Positions 13,516 through 25,829 of a stretch of 64,000 nucleotides of DNA are shown here, piece by piece. A program made the position numbers and the translations under genes. Source of the stretch: Distichodus sexfasciatus (lineage: Eukaryota; Chordata; Actinopteri; Characiformes; Distichodontidae); the NCBI GenBank assembly GCA_032718565.1, contig JAVGVS010000494.1, positions 199,952 to 263,951 on the forward strand, written 5' to 3'. Each line of letters opens with the position of its first letter. Position 1 is the first letter of the stretch. The notes beneath the pieces are model-generated. The model was not told the DNA's origin and ran no database searches. It worked only from the letters and a program-made list of their open reading frames with translations.

Positions 13516-14394
13516 TGATCAAAAAATGCAAAACTATACCATGGATTTTCCTCACATTCTCAAAACAGTGCCACACTTTCCATCTCAATCTTCATTCTCT
13601 GTCCTAAGCTGCGTTGATCTGCAATAACACGAATTCAAACCCCTTCTCCTAATGCAGGATTAACTGTGGCTGATTACTTTTATTCGTCAGATAAACACTG
13701 TCACCTCCCAGGTGCCATGTGAACAGATCTCCACCCAAATCTCCATTAGCGCCAAAATTTACTGCACATACAGATCAAATTCTCTGCTCTGTCGCTCTGC
13801 TGTGCGTCTAAACAACTCCGGTAATCGCTTTACAGTTTATTTCCACTTTTCCTGCCTTTTCCAGCAAACATCCTTCGAGAAGTCGCAGACTCCCATGTGC
13901 AATAACTGAAGATATTCAAGAGTGCATCATGTGCCTCGCGATATTGGAGCCTGGAATCTAATAAACTAGAGGAGCTAAGAAGCGGAGGTCTGCCTAGACT
14001 GCTTTTTTGAGAAGTCCCAGCACTGAGTACGTGATAGCTTAAGGCGCCCATTGTTACATTACGATGATTTAGTGCCACGATCACATTTCTTGATGTGGAA
14101 GGGCTTCAGCGTTTAAAGGAGTAAAAGGCATGGCATAAAAGCATAGCCGAAAGTAGCTCATCAGGACAAGACTCAGATATACATCTGACCTGAAGACAGG
14201 TTTGGGAGAGCAGTAAAGGAAGCCATCTTTGCCGAACTGGAACATTGTTACACAGACGTGGGAGCTTATGACAACTGTTAGTCACCTGAAAGTGCTCTCC
14301 TGAGATCTCCTGCTCTCCCAGGTGGTTTAACCTCCATCACAACTCCAAACCTGAAAAACCTTAATGACTCACCTGATAGCAGGGATGGCTACAA
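13516..14394. other. unique non-coding stretch
   Basis: No repeat family, splice-bounded exon or recognisable protein was seen here. Short open frames on both strands show no family resemblance. Confidence 0.4.
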
Positions 14395-15535
14395 CGTGAC
14401 AAATGCATCACACCTTGGTTCATGTGACCCTAATGACTTACTCCTGGATTAACACCTTGGCTCATGTGACTGCAACCTGCCTTGACTTAAGACTCACAAC
14501 TCACACCTGGAGTTACACCATGTCTCAAGTAACTCTAGTGACCTAACGACCCACCTTAGATCATGTAACCTTGCAAGAACCCGATCTGACCTATGTGACC
14601 ATAAAGAATCTCATCATAACTCATATGACCCTAAAGAACCCCATTCTGCCTCATGTGAACCTAAAGAACCCATTTTACCCAACTGGACTCATGTGACTCA
14701 TGTGACCCTAAAGAACACCATCATGATTTATGTAACCATAAAGAACCACATCCTGACTCATGTGACCCTAAAGAATCTCATCATAACTCATGTGACCCTA
14801 AAGAACCCCATTCTGCCTCATGTGAACCTAAAGAACCCATTTTACCCAACTGGACTCATGTGACTCATGTGACTCTAAAAAACCCCATCATAACTCATGT
14901 GACCCTAAAGAACCTCATCTCATTCCTATGTGGACCGACTTCTAACAGTGTGACACTCAACAACCCTCACACGTAGATTCACATGACCCTAAAGACCGAA
15001 ACAAGAACTCATGTGAACCTAAAGAACCCCATCCTGACTCATGTGACCATAAAGAACCTCATCCTGCCTCATGTGACCCTAAAGAACCCCATCCTGACTC
15101 ATGTGACCCTAAAGAACCCTATCCTGCCTCATGTGACCCTAAAGAACCCCATCCTGACTCATGTGACCCTAAAGAACCCCATCCTGCCTCATGTGACCCT
15201 AAAGAACCCCATCCTGACTCATGTGACCCTAAAGAACCCTATCCTGCCTCATGTGACCCTAAAGAACCCCATCCTGACTCATATGACCCTAAAGAACCCC
15301 ATCCTGACTCATGTGACCCTAAAGAATCCAATCCTGCATCATCTGATCCACACTTTGGCTCATGTGACACTAACAACTCCTCATGTCTCACGAGTTTCAC
15401 ATGACCCAAGACCCAAACCATGGCTCATGTGACTCTAAAGAACCCCATCCTGGCTCAAGTGTGAGCCTAAAGAACTCTATCTTTAACTCATGTGAGCCAG
15501 TAACTCACCCCAACTCATGTGACCCTAAGTGAATC
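14395..15535. repeat. tandem array, 30-bp unit (minisatellite)
   Basis: Units read roughly CTCATGTGACCCTAAAGAAC followed by CCATCCTGA. They are degenerate and of variable length from about 14395 to 14990 and nearly perfect from about 15040 to 15330. In the regular part, units alternate between GACTC and GCCTC variants, giving a 60-bp higher-order period. Because 30 is a multiple of three, one frame stays open for 149 codons (14983-15432) with a 10-residue repeat; there is no sign that it is a gene. Confidence 0.95.
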
Positions 15536-15544
15536 TTCACAGTC

Positions 15545-16900
15545 TTTTACAAAGGGTCATAAGCAGTGATTTTCAGGTAAAACTGTACTTCCAAGGAGAT
15601 GATGTCATCAGGCTACAATGGCCACAACCGGGGCACTTTTGTAGATGGAGAATGACAGAGCCGAAACTCTTACTGAACACCAAACTATCATACAACAATC
15701 CACAGTAGAAAAGCACCTTAAGCACACCCACATCACCTCTAAACTGACGTACGATCTGTTCTTCCGAATAGTGAGCAGAGGAATGCAACATGAGACGTAG
15801 GTACAGCTGTTCATTTTTATACAAGATGTACGAGGAAGAGACCGTCTTTGCCAAACGCAGCTCCCCTTACTCCATTATTGCTCCCTGAACATTAACTTGT
15901 GCCAGCCACTGCCGTCCGACGTATGAACTGAATTATAGATATCTAATTTCAGCCCAACTTGAGGCCAGCCGGCCCTCAGTGAACACCACTATAGATATTT
16001 CTTATCACCACTGGAGAAAATAAATAAAAACACGCCGCCCCAATGGCGGCAGAAATCACTTACTCACAAGAAATGAGAGCGGGCTGCAAGAGGACAAAAT
16101 AACAGTAAAACTAGCAGGTTTCGATGGTGAGCGCTGACTTTACTAAGTTTCACAAAGAATTCACAAATGCATTACCCTATAAAAGCTAAATCGACTGAGC
16201 GAGGACAAGGCTCAGCTTAACGTTAGCGATGCTGAAGTTTGAAAACAGGGCTAGTGTATTTTAAAGAGACAGTGGGCTGAAAGTGTTTTCATATTGCATG
16301 ATAGTGGATAGTGTGTGTGTGTGTCTCATCTGGTTTCCTGCAGCGCTCAGCACGGCTTATTACTCTCTGCAAGACACGTCACAACGCTAGCGCTAATTAG
16401 TCCTCGGCATGAAAACAGACCATTAACATACAATTACTTATCAATGATAGAGTCCTGAGTGTGTGTGTGTGTGTGTGTGAGTATTCATGGTGTTAAATTA
16501 TGTGCTTAGAGGACGCGTTGAGGTCATGGATAATTCCTCAAAAGAAAGTAAGACCTGACACTGTGTGTGTGTGTTTTAATAGCCGACTTGCTGGATAATG
16601 TGGAGAGTTATAAAACGATTTATGTCAAACTGTGAATTGGTTTTATTAACATGGTTACTCTGATCATCGTAAACAAGCTCAATGTGAAAGAAGGCAAAGA
16701 GAAAAACAGCTGAAGGATTCAACTCAGAATCAGATTTTTGACATAAAAAGGCAAAAATAAGCCAGAGTTACATAACTAATCATTGCAATTTACTGTAAAT
16801 AAACACAATGCACTATAGTGAAGTCTACATTTCTTATTTTTAATATTATTCAAGGTTAGATATGAATTGTAATTCTATACAGATGGTCCCAAAGTAACGA
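15545..16900. other. non-coding stretch with TG microsatellites
   Basis: Short (TG)n tracts occur at 16309-16324, 16457-16480 and 16562-16575. The part 15840-16260 is unique and GC-richer. No gene is supported. Confidence 0.45.
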
Positions 16901-16904
16901 TGGT

Positions 16905-18975
16905 TCCATGTAGGATTTTTCTATCTTGCGCTGATCTTGGTGCTCTTCAAAAGTGCGATGATGCTGCTTTGTTACGCCATGCGGGCGCCTTTTTGGAAAA
17001 TGTGATAATGTTACGAGTTAATTTTTTTTTTTACTTGCTGCTCTTGGAAAATGTGATAAATGCTAACAGTTACTGTTTTACTTGGTGCTCTTGGAAAGTG
17101 TGATAATGTTACGAGTTAATTTTTTACTTGGCGCTCTTGGAAAGTGTGATAATGTAACGAGTTAATTTTTTTACTTGTCATTTTGGAAAGTGTGATAATG
17201 TAATGAGTTAATTTTTTTTATTTGGCGCTCTGGAAAGTGTGATAATGTAACGAAAGAATTTTTACTTGGTGCTCTTGGAAAGTGGTGATAATTTTTTACT
17301 TTGTTACTTTTTCACTTGGCGCCTGGAAAGTGATAATGTAATTCAGTAAATTTTTACTTGGCGCCTTTGGAAAGTGTGATACGTAATGATTTAATTCTTA
17401 CTTGGCGCTCTTGGAAAGTGTGTGATAATGTTACGACACTTCTTACTTGGCGCCTGGAAATGATAATGTTATCGTCATTGTTTTGTTTTGGTGCTCTTGA
17501 AAGTGTGATAATTTTACAAGTTACTTTTTTCACTTACGCCTGGAAAGTGTGGATAACGTTTTTATTGAATTCATTTTTACCTGGCGCTTCTTGGAAAGTG
17601 TGATAATGTTACGAAGTTAATTTTTATTTGGCTCTTGAAAGTGTGATAATGCAACGAGTTAATTTTTACTTGCCGCTTCTTGGAAAGTGTGATAATGTAA
17701 TGAGTTAATTTTACTTGGCTTCTTGGAAAGTGTGATAATGTTATTTGTGCCATTTTTTTTCACTTGGCGCTATTTGAAAGTGTGATAATGTTACGAGTTA
17801 ATTTTTTACTTGGCTCTTGGAAAGTGTGATAATGTAACGAGTTAATTTTTACTTGGTTTTGGAAAGTGTGATAATTTTGATGAGTTACTTTTTTCACTAT
17901 GCTTCTTGGAAAGTGATAATGTTACGAGAGTTAATTTTTTACTTGGCGCTTCTTGGAAAGTGTGATAATGTAACGAAGTTAATTTTTTGCATTTGCCGCT
18001 TCTGGAAAGTGTGATAATGTACGAGTTAATTTTACTTGGCGCTTTGGAAAGTGTGATAATGTAACGAAGTTAATTTTTATTTGCCGCTTCTTGGAAAGTG
18101 TGATAATGTAATGAGTTAATTTTTTACTTGGCGCTTGAAAGTGCGTGATAATGTAACGGTTAATTTTTACTACGCTTCTTGGAAAGTGTGATAATGTTAC
18201 GAGTTACTTTTTCACTTGGCGCTCTTTGAAAGTGTGATAATGTTACGAGTTAATTTTTTACTTGGCTCTTGGAAAGTGTGATAATGTTACGATAATTCTT
18301 ACTTGGTGCTCGGAAGTGTGATAATGTCACGAAACCATTTTTTTCTACTTGGCGCTTTGAAAGTGTGATAATGTTATGAGTTACTGCTTACTTACGCTTC
18401 TTGGAAAGTGCGTTATAATGTTACGAAGTTAATTTTACCTGGCGCTTTTGAAAGTGTGATAATGTTTACGAAAGCGAATTTTTACTTACGCCTTTGGAAA
18501 AGTGTGATAATGTTACGAGTTAATTTTTCACTTAGCGCTCTTTGAAAGTGTGATAATGTTATGAGTTACTGTTTTACTTGGCGCTCTTGGAAAGTGTTAT
18601 AATGTTACGAGTTAATTTTTTACCTGGCGCTCTTTGAAAGTGTGATAATGTTACGAGTTAATTTTTTACTTGGCGCTTCTGAAAAGTGTGATAATGTTAC
18701 GAGTTAATTTTTTACTTGGCACTCTTGGAAAGTGTGATAATTTTACGAGTTACTGTTTTACTTGCCGCTCTTGGAAAGTGTGATAATGTAACGAGTTAAT
18801 TTTTTACTTGCCGCTCTTGGAAAGTATGATAATGTAATGAGTTAATCTTTTACTTGGCGCTCTTGGAAAGTGTGATAATGTTACGAGTTACTTTTTCACT
18901 TGGCGCTCATGAAAAGTGTGATAATGTTACAAGTTACTTTTTTGCTTGCCGCTCTTGGAAAGTGTTACTTTGAAA
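16905..18975. repeat. large tandem array, about 46-bp unit
   Basis: About 2.07 kb made of some 45 units. Each runs approximately ACTTGGCGCTCTTGGAAAG, TGTGATAATGTTACGAG, TTAATTTTTT. Units differ by many one- to three-base insertions and deletions as well as substitutions, so no reading frame survives. No flanking element ends were seen. The last unit runs into AGTGTTACTTTGAAAAAG at 18962-18979. Confidence 0.95.
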
Positions 18976-19409
18976 AAGAACTAAGTCAAATGTAACTTGT
19001 AATTTGTAGTTTTGGCTGCTGTCTTCAATCTTTAATATAAGAAATCACTGTGTTTCTTTTCTGAATTTGGGGACGGCGTGTGTTCATACGGGATGCTCCT
19101 CTGAATTTTAATGCCCAACCGTAAACACACACACACGCACACACTTCCTCCTTGCGTGTTGATTTGTAGTTTATTACACGAGTGGACGGGGTTTAATAAA
19201 TCCCTCGGGGGCAGGACAAATGAGGTTGAGATGTAATAGAGTTTGCAGAAAGTCTCTCATAACTCCAGGGTGTAGCAGGTGAGGTGTTGAGGTGGAGAAG
19301 GAAAGGTGTTTTCGCTTGGGAAGTTTGTACAAACATATTAAGAGGAGAAGATTAAGGGATTGTATGGACACTATATAGGTTCAGAGTGTTAGAGTGAGAC
19401 TCGTAGCTC

Positions 19410-19715
19410 ACCTGTCACATGGTCTCTCTCTCTCCTTTTCTCCCTCATTTCCTCTCCTCCCTCATTCTATTTATCCCAACTCCTTCACACTCACTCTCTC
19501 ATTCTCTCTTTTCTCCCCATTCTTCTCCCCTTCTCTCTCTTTTTCCTCCCCATCTTTCATTCTTACTTCTCCTCCTTCCCTCCTTTTCCCTCTTTCTCTC
19601 CCCTCCTTCATTCTTTCTTCTCATCCTTTCCTCTCTCCTTTCCTCCCTATCTCTTTCTTAACCCTCATTCTCGTCCTCTTTCTTCATCCCTCCCCTTCAA
19701 CTATCCTTTACTCCT

Positions 19716-19756
<41 letters not shown>

Positions 19757-20015
19757 TTTCTCCCCATTCATTTTTCCCCATCCCTCCTTCCTCTCTTTCT
19801 CCTCCTCTGATATTCTCTCTCCATCTCTTTCCCTCTTACTTTCTCACCATTCTTCTCTCCCCTTTCATCCCACATTCCCACTTTCCCCTTCCCACTTCTT
19901 CTCCTTCCGTTATCCCCCTTTCGTCCCTGATTCCCTCTCCCTTTCTCACTCTCTCTCTTGCTCCCTCACTCTCCTTCTCCTCCCTTCTTTTCTTCCCCCA
20001 CCCTTCTCTCTCTCA
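19410..20015. repeat. polypyrimidine (CT-rich) tract
   Basis: About 600 bp of C and T on the plus strand with few purines, including a (TC)n core at 19718-19750. Open frames reading L/S/F/P are compositional artefacts. Confidence 0.95.
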
Positions 20016-20149
20016 CTTAATCACACACATAGACGAGTGTAAGAATGACCCATTTTAAGTCTTTCACTCAGGTGCAAGTTACACACTCGGAAATGAATGT
20101 GAGATCATGGCACAGTGTGGAACATTCATATTAACATTCAGACTGCTCA

Positions 20150-20370
20150 GCTCAGTGTGTGTGCGTGTGTGCATGTGTGTGTCTGTGTGTGTGTGCGCAT
20201 GTGTGTGTGTTACAAGGTTAATAAGAGAAAAAGCTTCAACCTTGTCTGGCCGTCTCGCCCACACACGTGTGTGTGTGTTTGTGTGTGTGTGTGTCTGTAT
20301 GTGTGTGTGTGTGGTGGAACAAGTTTATAACAAGCAGGGCATTTACACTCTGTGTGTGTGTGTGAGCTTT
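20150..20370. repeat. (TG)n-rich microsatellite cluster
   Basis: Several imperfect TG runs (about 20155-20210, 20266-20314 and 20350-20366) separated by short unique DNA. Confidence 0.9.
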
Positions 20371-20739
20371 ACTACAAGACAGTCACGTTTTTAGAAAATC
20401 GATATGAAGAGGAACCAAAGAGCAGCTGAACAAGAATGCTTCTCTCCTTCACCATCACGCCATCGCCATACGGCCACCGCTGGTTTCACGCCCCTCGTTT
20501 TTATTGATCCAACCGCTGTGAAACTTACCCCAGCACTCCCTCTTCTCTCCTGCTCTCTCATCCCTCCTTCACACTTTCTCTCCCTCTCTTTCCCCTCTCT
20601 CTCTAAGGGGTCATTTCTAATAGAGCCCATAGGGAATCAGGGTTACTGCACTGAGACTGAGCGACGGTGAATGAGCAACAGCCTCGATAAACGGAGAAGA
20701 GAACGGAGAGAAGTGGCAGACGTGTGGTGAACGAGAAAG

Positions 20740-21500
20740 ACGAGAGGATTACAGGGAGGAGGAGAGAGAGAAGGGAAGGAGAAGGGAGAGCGAAAAAGAA
20801 AGAAGAGAGGTGAGTAATGGAGAGAGAGAAGGAGTAAGGAAGAGAGGAAGGGCAGGAGTGAGGTATGGAGGAAGGGAGCAGAAGGGGTTAAGTAAGGGCA
20901 GCGGGAAGAGAGGGAAAGGTAGGGGAAGAAAAAGAGAAGGGGTAAAGGAGGGAGGGATGGAGTGAGGGAGAGAATCAAGGAGTAAGGATGCAAAGGAGGA
21001 AGAGAGGGAAGGATTAAGTGACAGACAGACAGAGAACAAGTAAGTGGGGAAGGAGTAGGGGAGGGAGCGATAGCGTGAGGGAATGAAAGAATGAGTAAGG
21101 GAGTGAGAGAGTGATCGAGAAAGTGGGGAAAAGAGAAGGAGAAAGGCAGCGAGAGAGTGACAGAGTGGAAGAAGGAGTAAGATTAGGGAGAGGAGTATTG
21201 GGGGAGGGATAGAGTGATAAGTGAGAGAAGGAAAGAGAGATTAACTGAATAAGGCAGGGAAGGAGAGAGAAAGAGTAAGGGAGGAAGGGACAGCGAAGGA
21301 GAAAGAGAGGGAGAGAGGGAGGAAGGGGAGGAGACGAAGGAGAGAGAGTGAAGAAGGTAGGGAAGGAGAGGAAAGGAGTGAGGGAAGGAATGACAGATGA
21401 ACAGAAAAGGAGAGGAAGAGTAATGGAGGGAGGGAGAGTGAAGGAGAAAGAGAGGGAGGGGGAAAGAGTAAGCGATGAAGGGAGAGAGTGACCATAAAGA
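20740..21500. repeat. polypurine (GA-rich) tract
   Basis: About 760 bp of A and G on the plus strand, many in GGAGAGAG or AAGGAG units. It is opposite in strand bias to the CT tract at 19410-20015 and to a short CT tract at 20540-20605. Confidence 0.95.
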
Positions 21501-22000
21501 CTGAGATAGAGAAAGAGTTCAGTAACGATTAATTTTTGACAGTAAATTTCGGAATTTTATGGAAAATTTAAACATTTGTTCATCACAATAAATGACTTAC
21601 AAAAGCCTGACAAATCTCAGGTTTTCCAATCTTTTGGGGGTGAAATTGGCTCTAACGTGTACCTAAAACATCTACACACATTCACTTACTCACTCATTCA
21701 CACACACACACACACACACACAGACATACACACTCGCTGTGAGTAGATAAGGAGGATGAATGACTGAGAGCACTTTACTCTATGTGTGTGTGTGACATGT
21801 AGTGAGACAGGGATGAGAGAGAGCCTCGGGGCAATGGTGTGTGTGTGTGTGTGTCACCATGTCCGTGTCCTGCTCACTCTGTCTCAGATATGACTGCAGT
21901 CTGCTTGTCAAGTCTTAAATCCTGCTATCAGGAAGCAGAGTATTTCCCCAAACCTGACACTTCTCTCCATCAGCACATTTTACCTCCTCCTCATTCTCCC
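21500..22000. other. non-coding, CA/TG microsatellites
   Basis: A (CA)n run at 21700-21722 and TG runs at 21784-21793 and 21838-21854 are the only recognisable content. Confidence 0.5.
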
Positions 22001-22250
22001 ATCCTGTCATCACTCCCTGTCCTTACTCCTTCTCGCTCCCTCTCTGTCCCGCTCTCCCATAGTTCTTCCCTCTCAACTTCCTCCCTCACTCTGTTTGTCT
22101 CTCGTTGCTTCCCTCACTTACTCCTGCCCTCTCCTTCCCTACTTTACTTCTTCCCTCTTTCTCTCGCTCGCTCCCTCTCTCTCCACCCCTTAATCCATTC
22201 CCTGCCTCTCTCTTCCTCCCATCCTCCTTCCCTCTATCTTGCTCTCCCAG
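22000..22250. repeat. polypyrimidine (CT-rich) tract
   Basis: About 250 bp of mostly C and T on the plus strand; the 142-codon open frame over it is compositional. Confidence 0.9.
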
Positions 22251-22552
22251 AAACCAGAAATTTCTAGAACCAGAAATGTTCCATTAAATGGTATTTACCA
22301 TAAACAAATTGTAGAAAATCTTTTGCAAATAATTTCAAATAATTTTGCCAAAACCATGCTAACATTTCTGCCTTCACCACATCACCACAGTTAGTTAATC
22401 TGTACTATCATCTTGCCCTGTGTGTGTGTTTTTATGGATGTGTGTGTGTGTGTGTATTAAACAGCCTCAAACTATTTTTACTAACAATATCCTCAGCAGA
22501 ACACGTTCCAGCATGAAAACACAGTGAGATTTAAATGAAGTCGTTTACTTAC

Positions 22553-22669
22553 AGTCCCACTGGTCCACTTATATCTGTCAGGTAACACATCGCCCCCGGC
22601 AACGAGCAAGGAAATGATGGCGAGCGGTAAAACCAGCAACTCGACTCTAATGAGCTTCAACGCTTGTTC
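22553..22669 (-). CDS. candidate exon with signal-peptide-like sequence, unidentified
   Basis: On the minus strand, AG at 22671-22670 precedes a 117-bp segment open in one frame (39 codons). It ends ACT/GTAAGT with the donor GT at 22552-22551. The predicted peptide has a hydrophobic core LLVLPLAIISLLVAGG followed by a polar stretch (DRYKWTSG), the pattern of a secretory signal or membrane segment. There is an in-frame stop just upstream of the acceptor and no ATG inside, so translation would have to begin in an earlier exon. The acceptor pyrimidine tract is only moderate. I do not recognise the protein, and no partner exon was found; chance remains possible. Confidence 0.25.
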
Positions 22670-24171
22670 CTTAACAATTTAGAACAGACATCGAGAGTAA
22701 TTCAGCATCATCACTCATCATTCATACAGCACCTCCTCAATCAGATCAGATTCCGTCTCTCCTCATTCAAAGGAGGACCATCAGGCCTAGAAACCACCGA
22801 ACACCATCACCAACTGACACCGCTTAATCATGTAAGCCAATTCACAAAAAATAGCTATAATCCCCATGTAAGCAGCACGTCCTCTTGACTGGAGGGCGAT
22901 TTGGGTGCCTTCCATTTGGGTACGCTCGGTAGATCGTGTGGATTTTTGTACAGTCTGGGAAAACCAATTTAAAAAAAGGATTAAAGTGCATTGTATGCTG
23001 TTATTTTTTTATTGATTTTCTTTTTAAGCATAGCCAATGTTGAAAAGAGTCCCGAGAGCTCCAAAGTCCCATCATTAGAAAGATAAATCCAAACTTCAGA
23101 AAAAGTAAAAATTCCATACAAAGAATCAACTCCGGGAAAGTCCCCCTGTGGAACAGTACTCGAGTGAAAGTACTAAAGTGTCTGATATGAACAGTACTGA
23201 AATAGTAAGAGGTAGAGTACTACTCGAGTAAAAGTACTAATTATTAAATAGTTTGAGGCAAATTCAGAAAGAAAATTGATATTTATGGAATTCTATGGAA
23301 AAGTCAGGAACTGTTTGAATAATTTTGGAAGTTTTTAGAAAATTCAGGATTTTTGTGAAAAAGTTTCCAGTGGGTTATTCCATAGGGATTGAAGGACTTG
23401 TTCATGACAAATATAAGAAATTGGGAATGCTGTATAAATTTAGGAAGTTTATGGAAACCTCAAGATTGAACTGTTGGATGGAGATTCATGAGGAAAAACT
23501 AAGGATTTTTAAAAGCTTATTTGCAGAAAATGTGGTAACTTTTTGCATTCAGGACTTTACAGAAAATCCATTAATTGCTCATCTCAAATTGAGAAATTTA
23601 AACAATTGTTTGCAGAAATGTTGTGTTTATTAAAACATCATGAATGATCTTAGATGATTTCAATAATTATTTATGGAAATATAGAGTATAAATACAAATA
23701 AGTATGGACATGAACTAGTTCTCACAAGTATACGCTAAGATGTGGTCAGGGCTCCAGATCGGATCCAGATGAAGATCTGCACCGGATCTCTGCAAGATTT
23801 CTGAGCTGAAATGGTGAAATTGGAATATGACTCATTAATTGTTCTACCCAGTCGTGACCCGAGTTGAAATGGAGCCTGCACTATTCCTAAAAACAGATAC
23901 CATATTTTCTGAAAATATTCTAAATTCTAAAAATTTTCTATCTAACAGTTCAATCTTGAGATTTCCCTAAGCATCCTGAATTCGCAGAGAAAATGATTAA
24001 TTAATTGATTTTTTCACTTTGGTTCAAGTTTAAAATGGGAAATTGAACAATCTTTTCTTTCGCAAATTGTTCTCTTATTAAACTTTGGTTTTGGAAACGA
24101 GAGTTTTACTTTACCAAGCCTACTAAACTAAATGAATAATTCATGGATCATATTGTCATATTCTTTTTCAG
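22670..24171. other. AT-rich non-coding stretch
   Basis: Contains short segments at 23150-23250 with repeated ACAGTACTCGAGTAAAAGTA-like words, probably a decayed MITE. The 102-codon plus-strand open frame at 23325-23633 has no recognisable domain and is AT-rich low-complexity-like; it is not called as a gene. Confidence 0.4.
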
Positions 24172-24273
24172 ACGTGGAACAGATCCAGGGTGTGAAGGAA
24201 GCTCCAGACCCAGAACCGGACATCTGCGATGTTTTTTGGATCGGAGCCAGACATGTGCTGAATCCCAATCCTG
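24172..24273 (+). CDS. candidate internal exon, phase 1-1, unidentified
   Basis: A pyrimidine tract ending TATTCTTTTTCAG (AG at 24170-24171) precedes a 102-bp segment that ends AATCCTG/GTAAAA, with donor GT at 24274-24275. A branch-like CTAAACT lies about 48 bp upstream of the acceptor. One frame is open through the segment with both splice phases equal to 1, so it could be skipped or included without frame change. The peptide (GVKEAPDPEPDICDVFWIGA in its middle) is acidic, proline-containing and carries a single cysteine; I do not recognise a family. It is about 1.5 kb from the other candidate exon but on the opposite strand. Confidence 0.3.
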
Positions 24274-24279
24274 GTAAAA

Positions 24280-25139
24280 CGTTGCTCTCGCAAATGAAAG
24301 GGAAAATATTTATTAGCAGTTGTGTAGAGATCTCTGGCCTGCTTCACACTCGCTCCTGCTGAGAACACGACCAGCGAATGTATGAATTATACAAGAAAAA
24401 ATGCAGGCTAAAATGCGGTGATAAGAGCAGCGTTCTGGAGATTTGGGGTATTAGAATGAGAATTCCGGAGGGCAACTTTAGTGGACGTTTTCCTGCTGTG
24501 TTTGTTTATGTGTTAGTACAGGGGGAGGGAGGAAGCTTCACTCTTTCACTCAACCTCCCTCTATATTTCTCTCACTTTCTTTCTGGGTCTCTCTCTCTCA
24601 CATTTTCTCCTCCCAAACATGCTGGCCTGAGGGTATGCTAGGATCGAGTTTATTTTTAACACACACACACACACACACACACAGTCTATTATTTAAACCC
24701 ACAGGCCAGACTGTAGGCAGAAGAATAGCTAGTGTGTGCGTGTGTGTGCTACTTCACACAAAAATATGATTTAGAATTTGCCTAAATTAATAACGAATAA
24801 TTCTGAATTAATCAAATAGCCTGGATTTATTAATTTAATAATACACACATTAGTATTGATATTATATAAAATAACATGGTATTATTTACTAATGAGTGAT
24901 ATGATAATATTTAGAGAAATTAGAATTTGTAGAACAGTTCTACAGTATATAGAAGTAGAAGAGTTCTATAATATCTGTATAATATTATACAATACTGTTA
25001 ATAATCACTAACAACATATACACACACACACATACACTGCATATTAGATACTGACATTGATTTAAAGTCATATTGCCCAGCTAAATATGAAGTCATAATT
25101 GTCAGGGTCAAGATTACACAGATTAGAGGTTCTGAACGT
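24280..25139. other. non-coding, CA microsatellite and AT-rich DNA
   Basis: (CA)n at 24660-24683 and a TA/AT-rich stretch at 24770-25010. No gene seen. Confidence 0.5.
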
Positions 25140-25705
25140 TGGTTTCCATTAAATATCGGACCGTAATCGACCGATAATTGCTTTTTTATAGTCATCTGAA
25201 TCAAACCGATTTTTCTACAGCATATTTCCAGCCGATATTTTATGACACATTTATTGTACATCAGAAAGGTTATGCCTTACATGTCCGAAGTCTGAGATAG
25301 GATTTTTTACAGCCCACACCTTCTGTCTTAAAATGTATGGCGTTATTTTGTGCCAAAATTCTGAGCACACTTGAACGTTCACCAGCAAAATCTCTTGTCT
25401 TTACATGCTCAACTCTGCCTGCACATGTGCAAATATTGTAACTAACTGCGTGTTTGCCTCACGTAGCGAATGTGAGCTCACACATGGGCTGTGTTCCGAG
25501 CCGTGTACTACTGCACTTAATAGTATGGTAGATAAGGCGCTCTTATCATACTTTTCTATGTGGTAGTTTGCATCTCAGGAACTAGCCAGTGTTGTAGCTT
25601 ATTGGCTCTCTACACACTAGGTAGTGCACATGGAGCATCGACTATGAAAAATGAAAAATATTGGACATGGACATCGGCCAGTAATTCCCATATCGGTCAT
25701 CCCTA
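25140..25705 (+). mobile_element. hAT-like MITE, family 1, copy 2
   Basis: The interior matches the copy at 1686-2452 in reverse direction; shared blocks include CACCTTCTGTCTTAAAATGT, GCAAAATCTCTTGTCTTTAC and CATACTTTTCTATGTGGTAG. The right end reads CGGTCATCCCTA. The left end is decayed, so the start is approximate and no clear target duplication was found. Confidence 0.7.
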
Positions 25706-25829
25706 GTATATTTTTCCAAATAATTCTTAACCAAAAATCAGAACTGTTTTCTGCCTCTTGCGCTTAGCGATGGTCTCTGTGTTTGCTGTTATGTCTGTAG
25801 TTTAACCTCATGACATACCCAGTAAACAA

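Noticed and set aside
14983..15432. 149-codon frame with a 10-residue repeat
   Set aside because: The 30-bp tandem unit is a multiple of three; no conserved domain, splice or promoter signal.
14395..15535. CRISPR-like regular repeat
   Set aside because: Units are directly adjacent without unique spacers, and the DNA is from a fish nucleus.
19394..22287. Serine/leucine/proline-rich frames on both strands
   Set aside because: CT- and GA-rich tracts; no domain.
23325..23633. 102-codon plus-strand frame
   Set aside because: AT-rich, no domain, no splice or promoter context.
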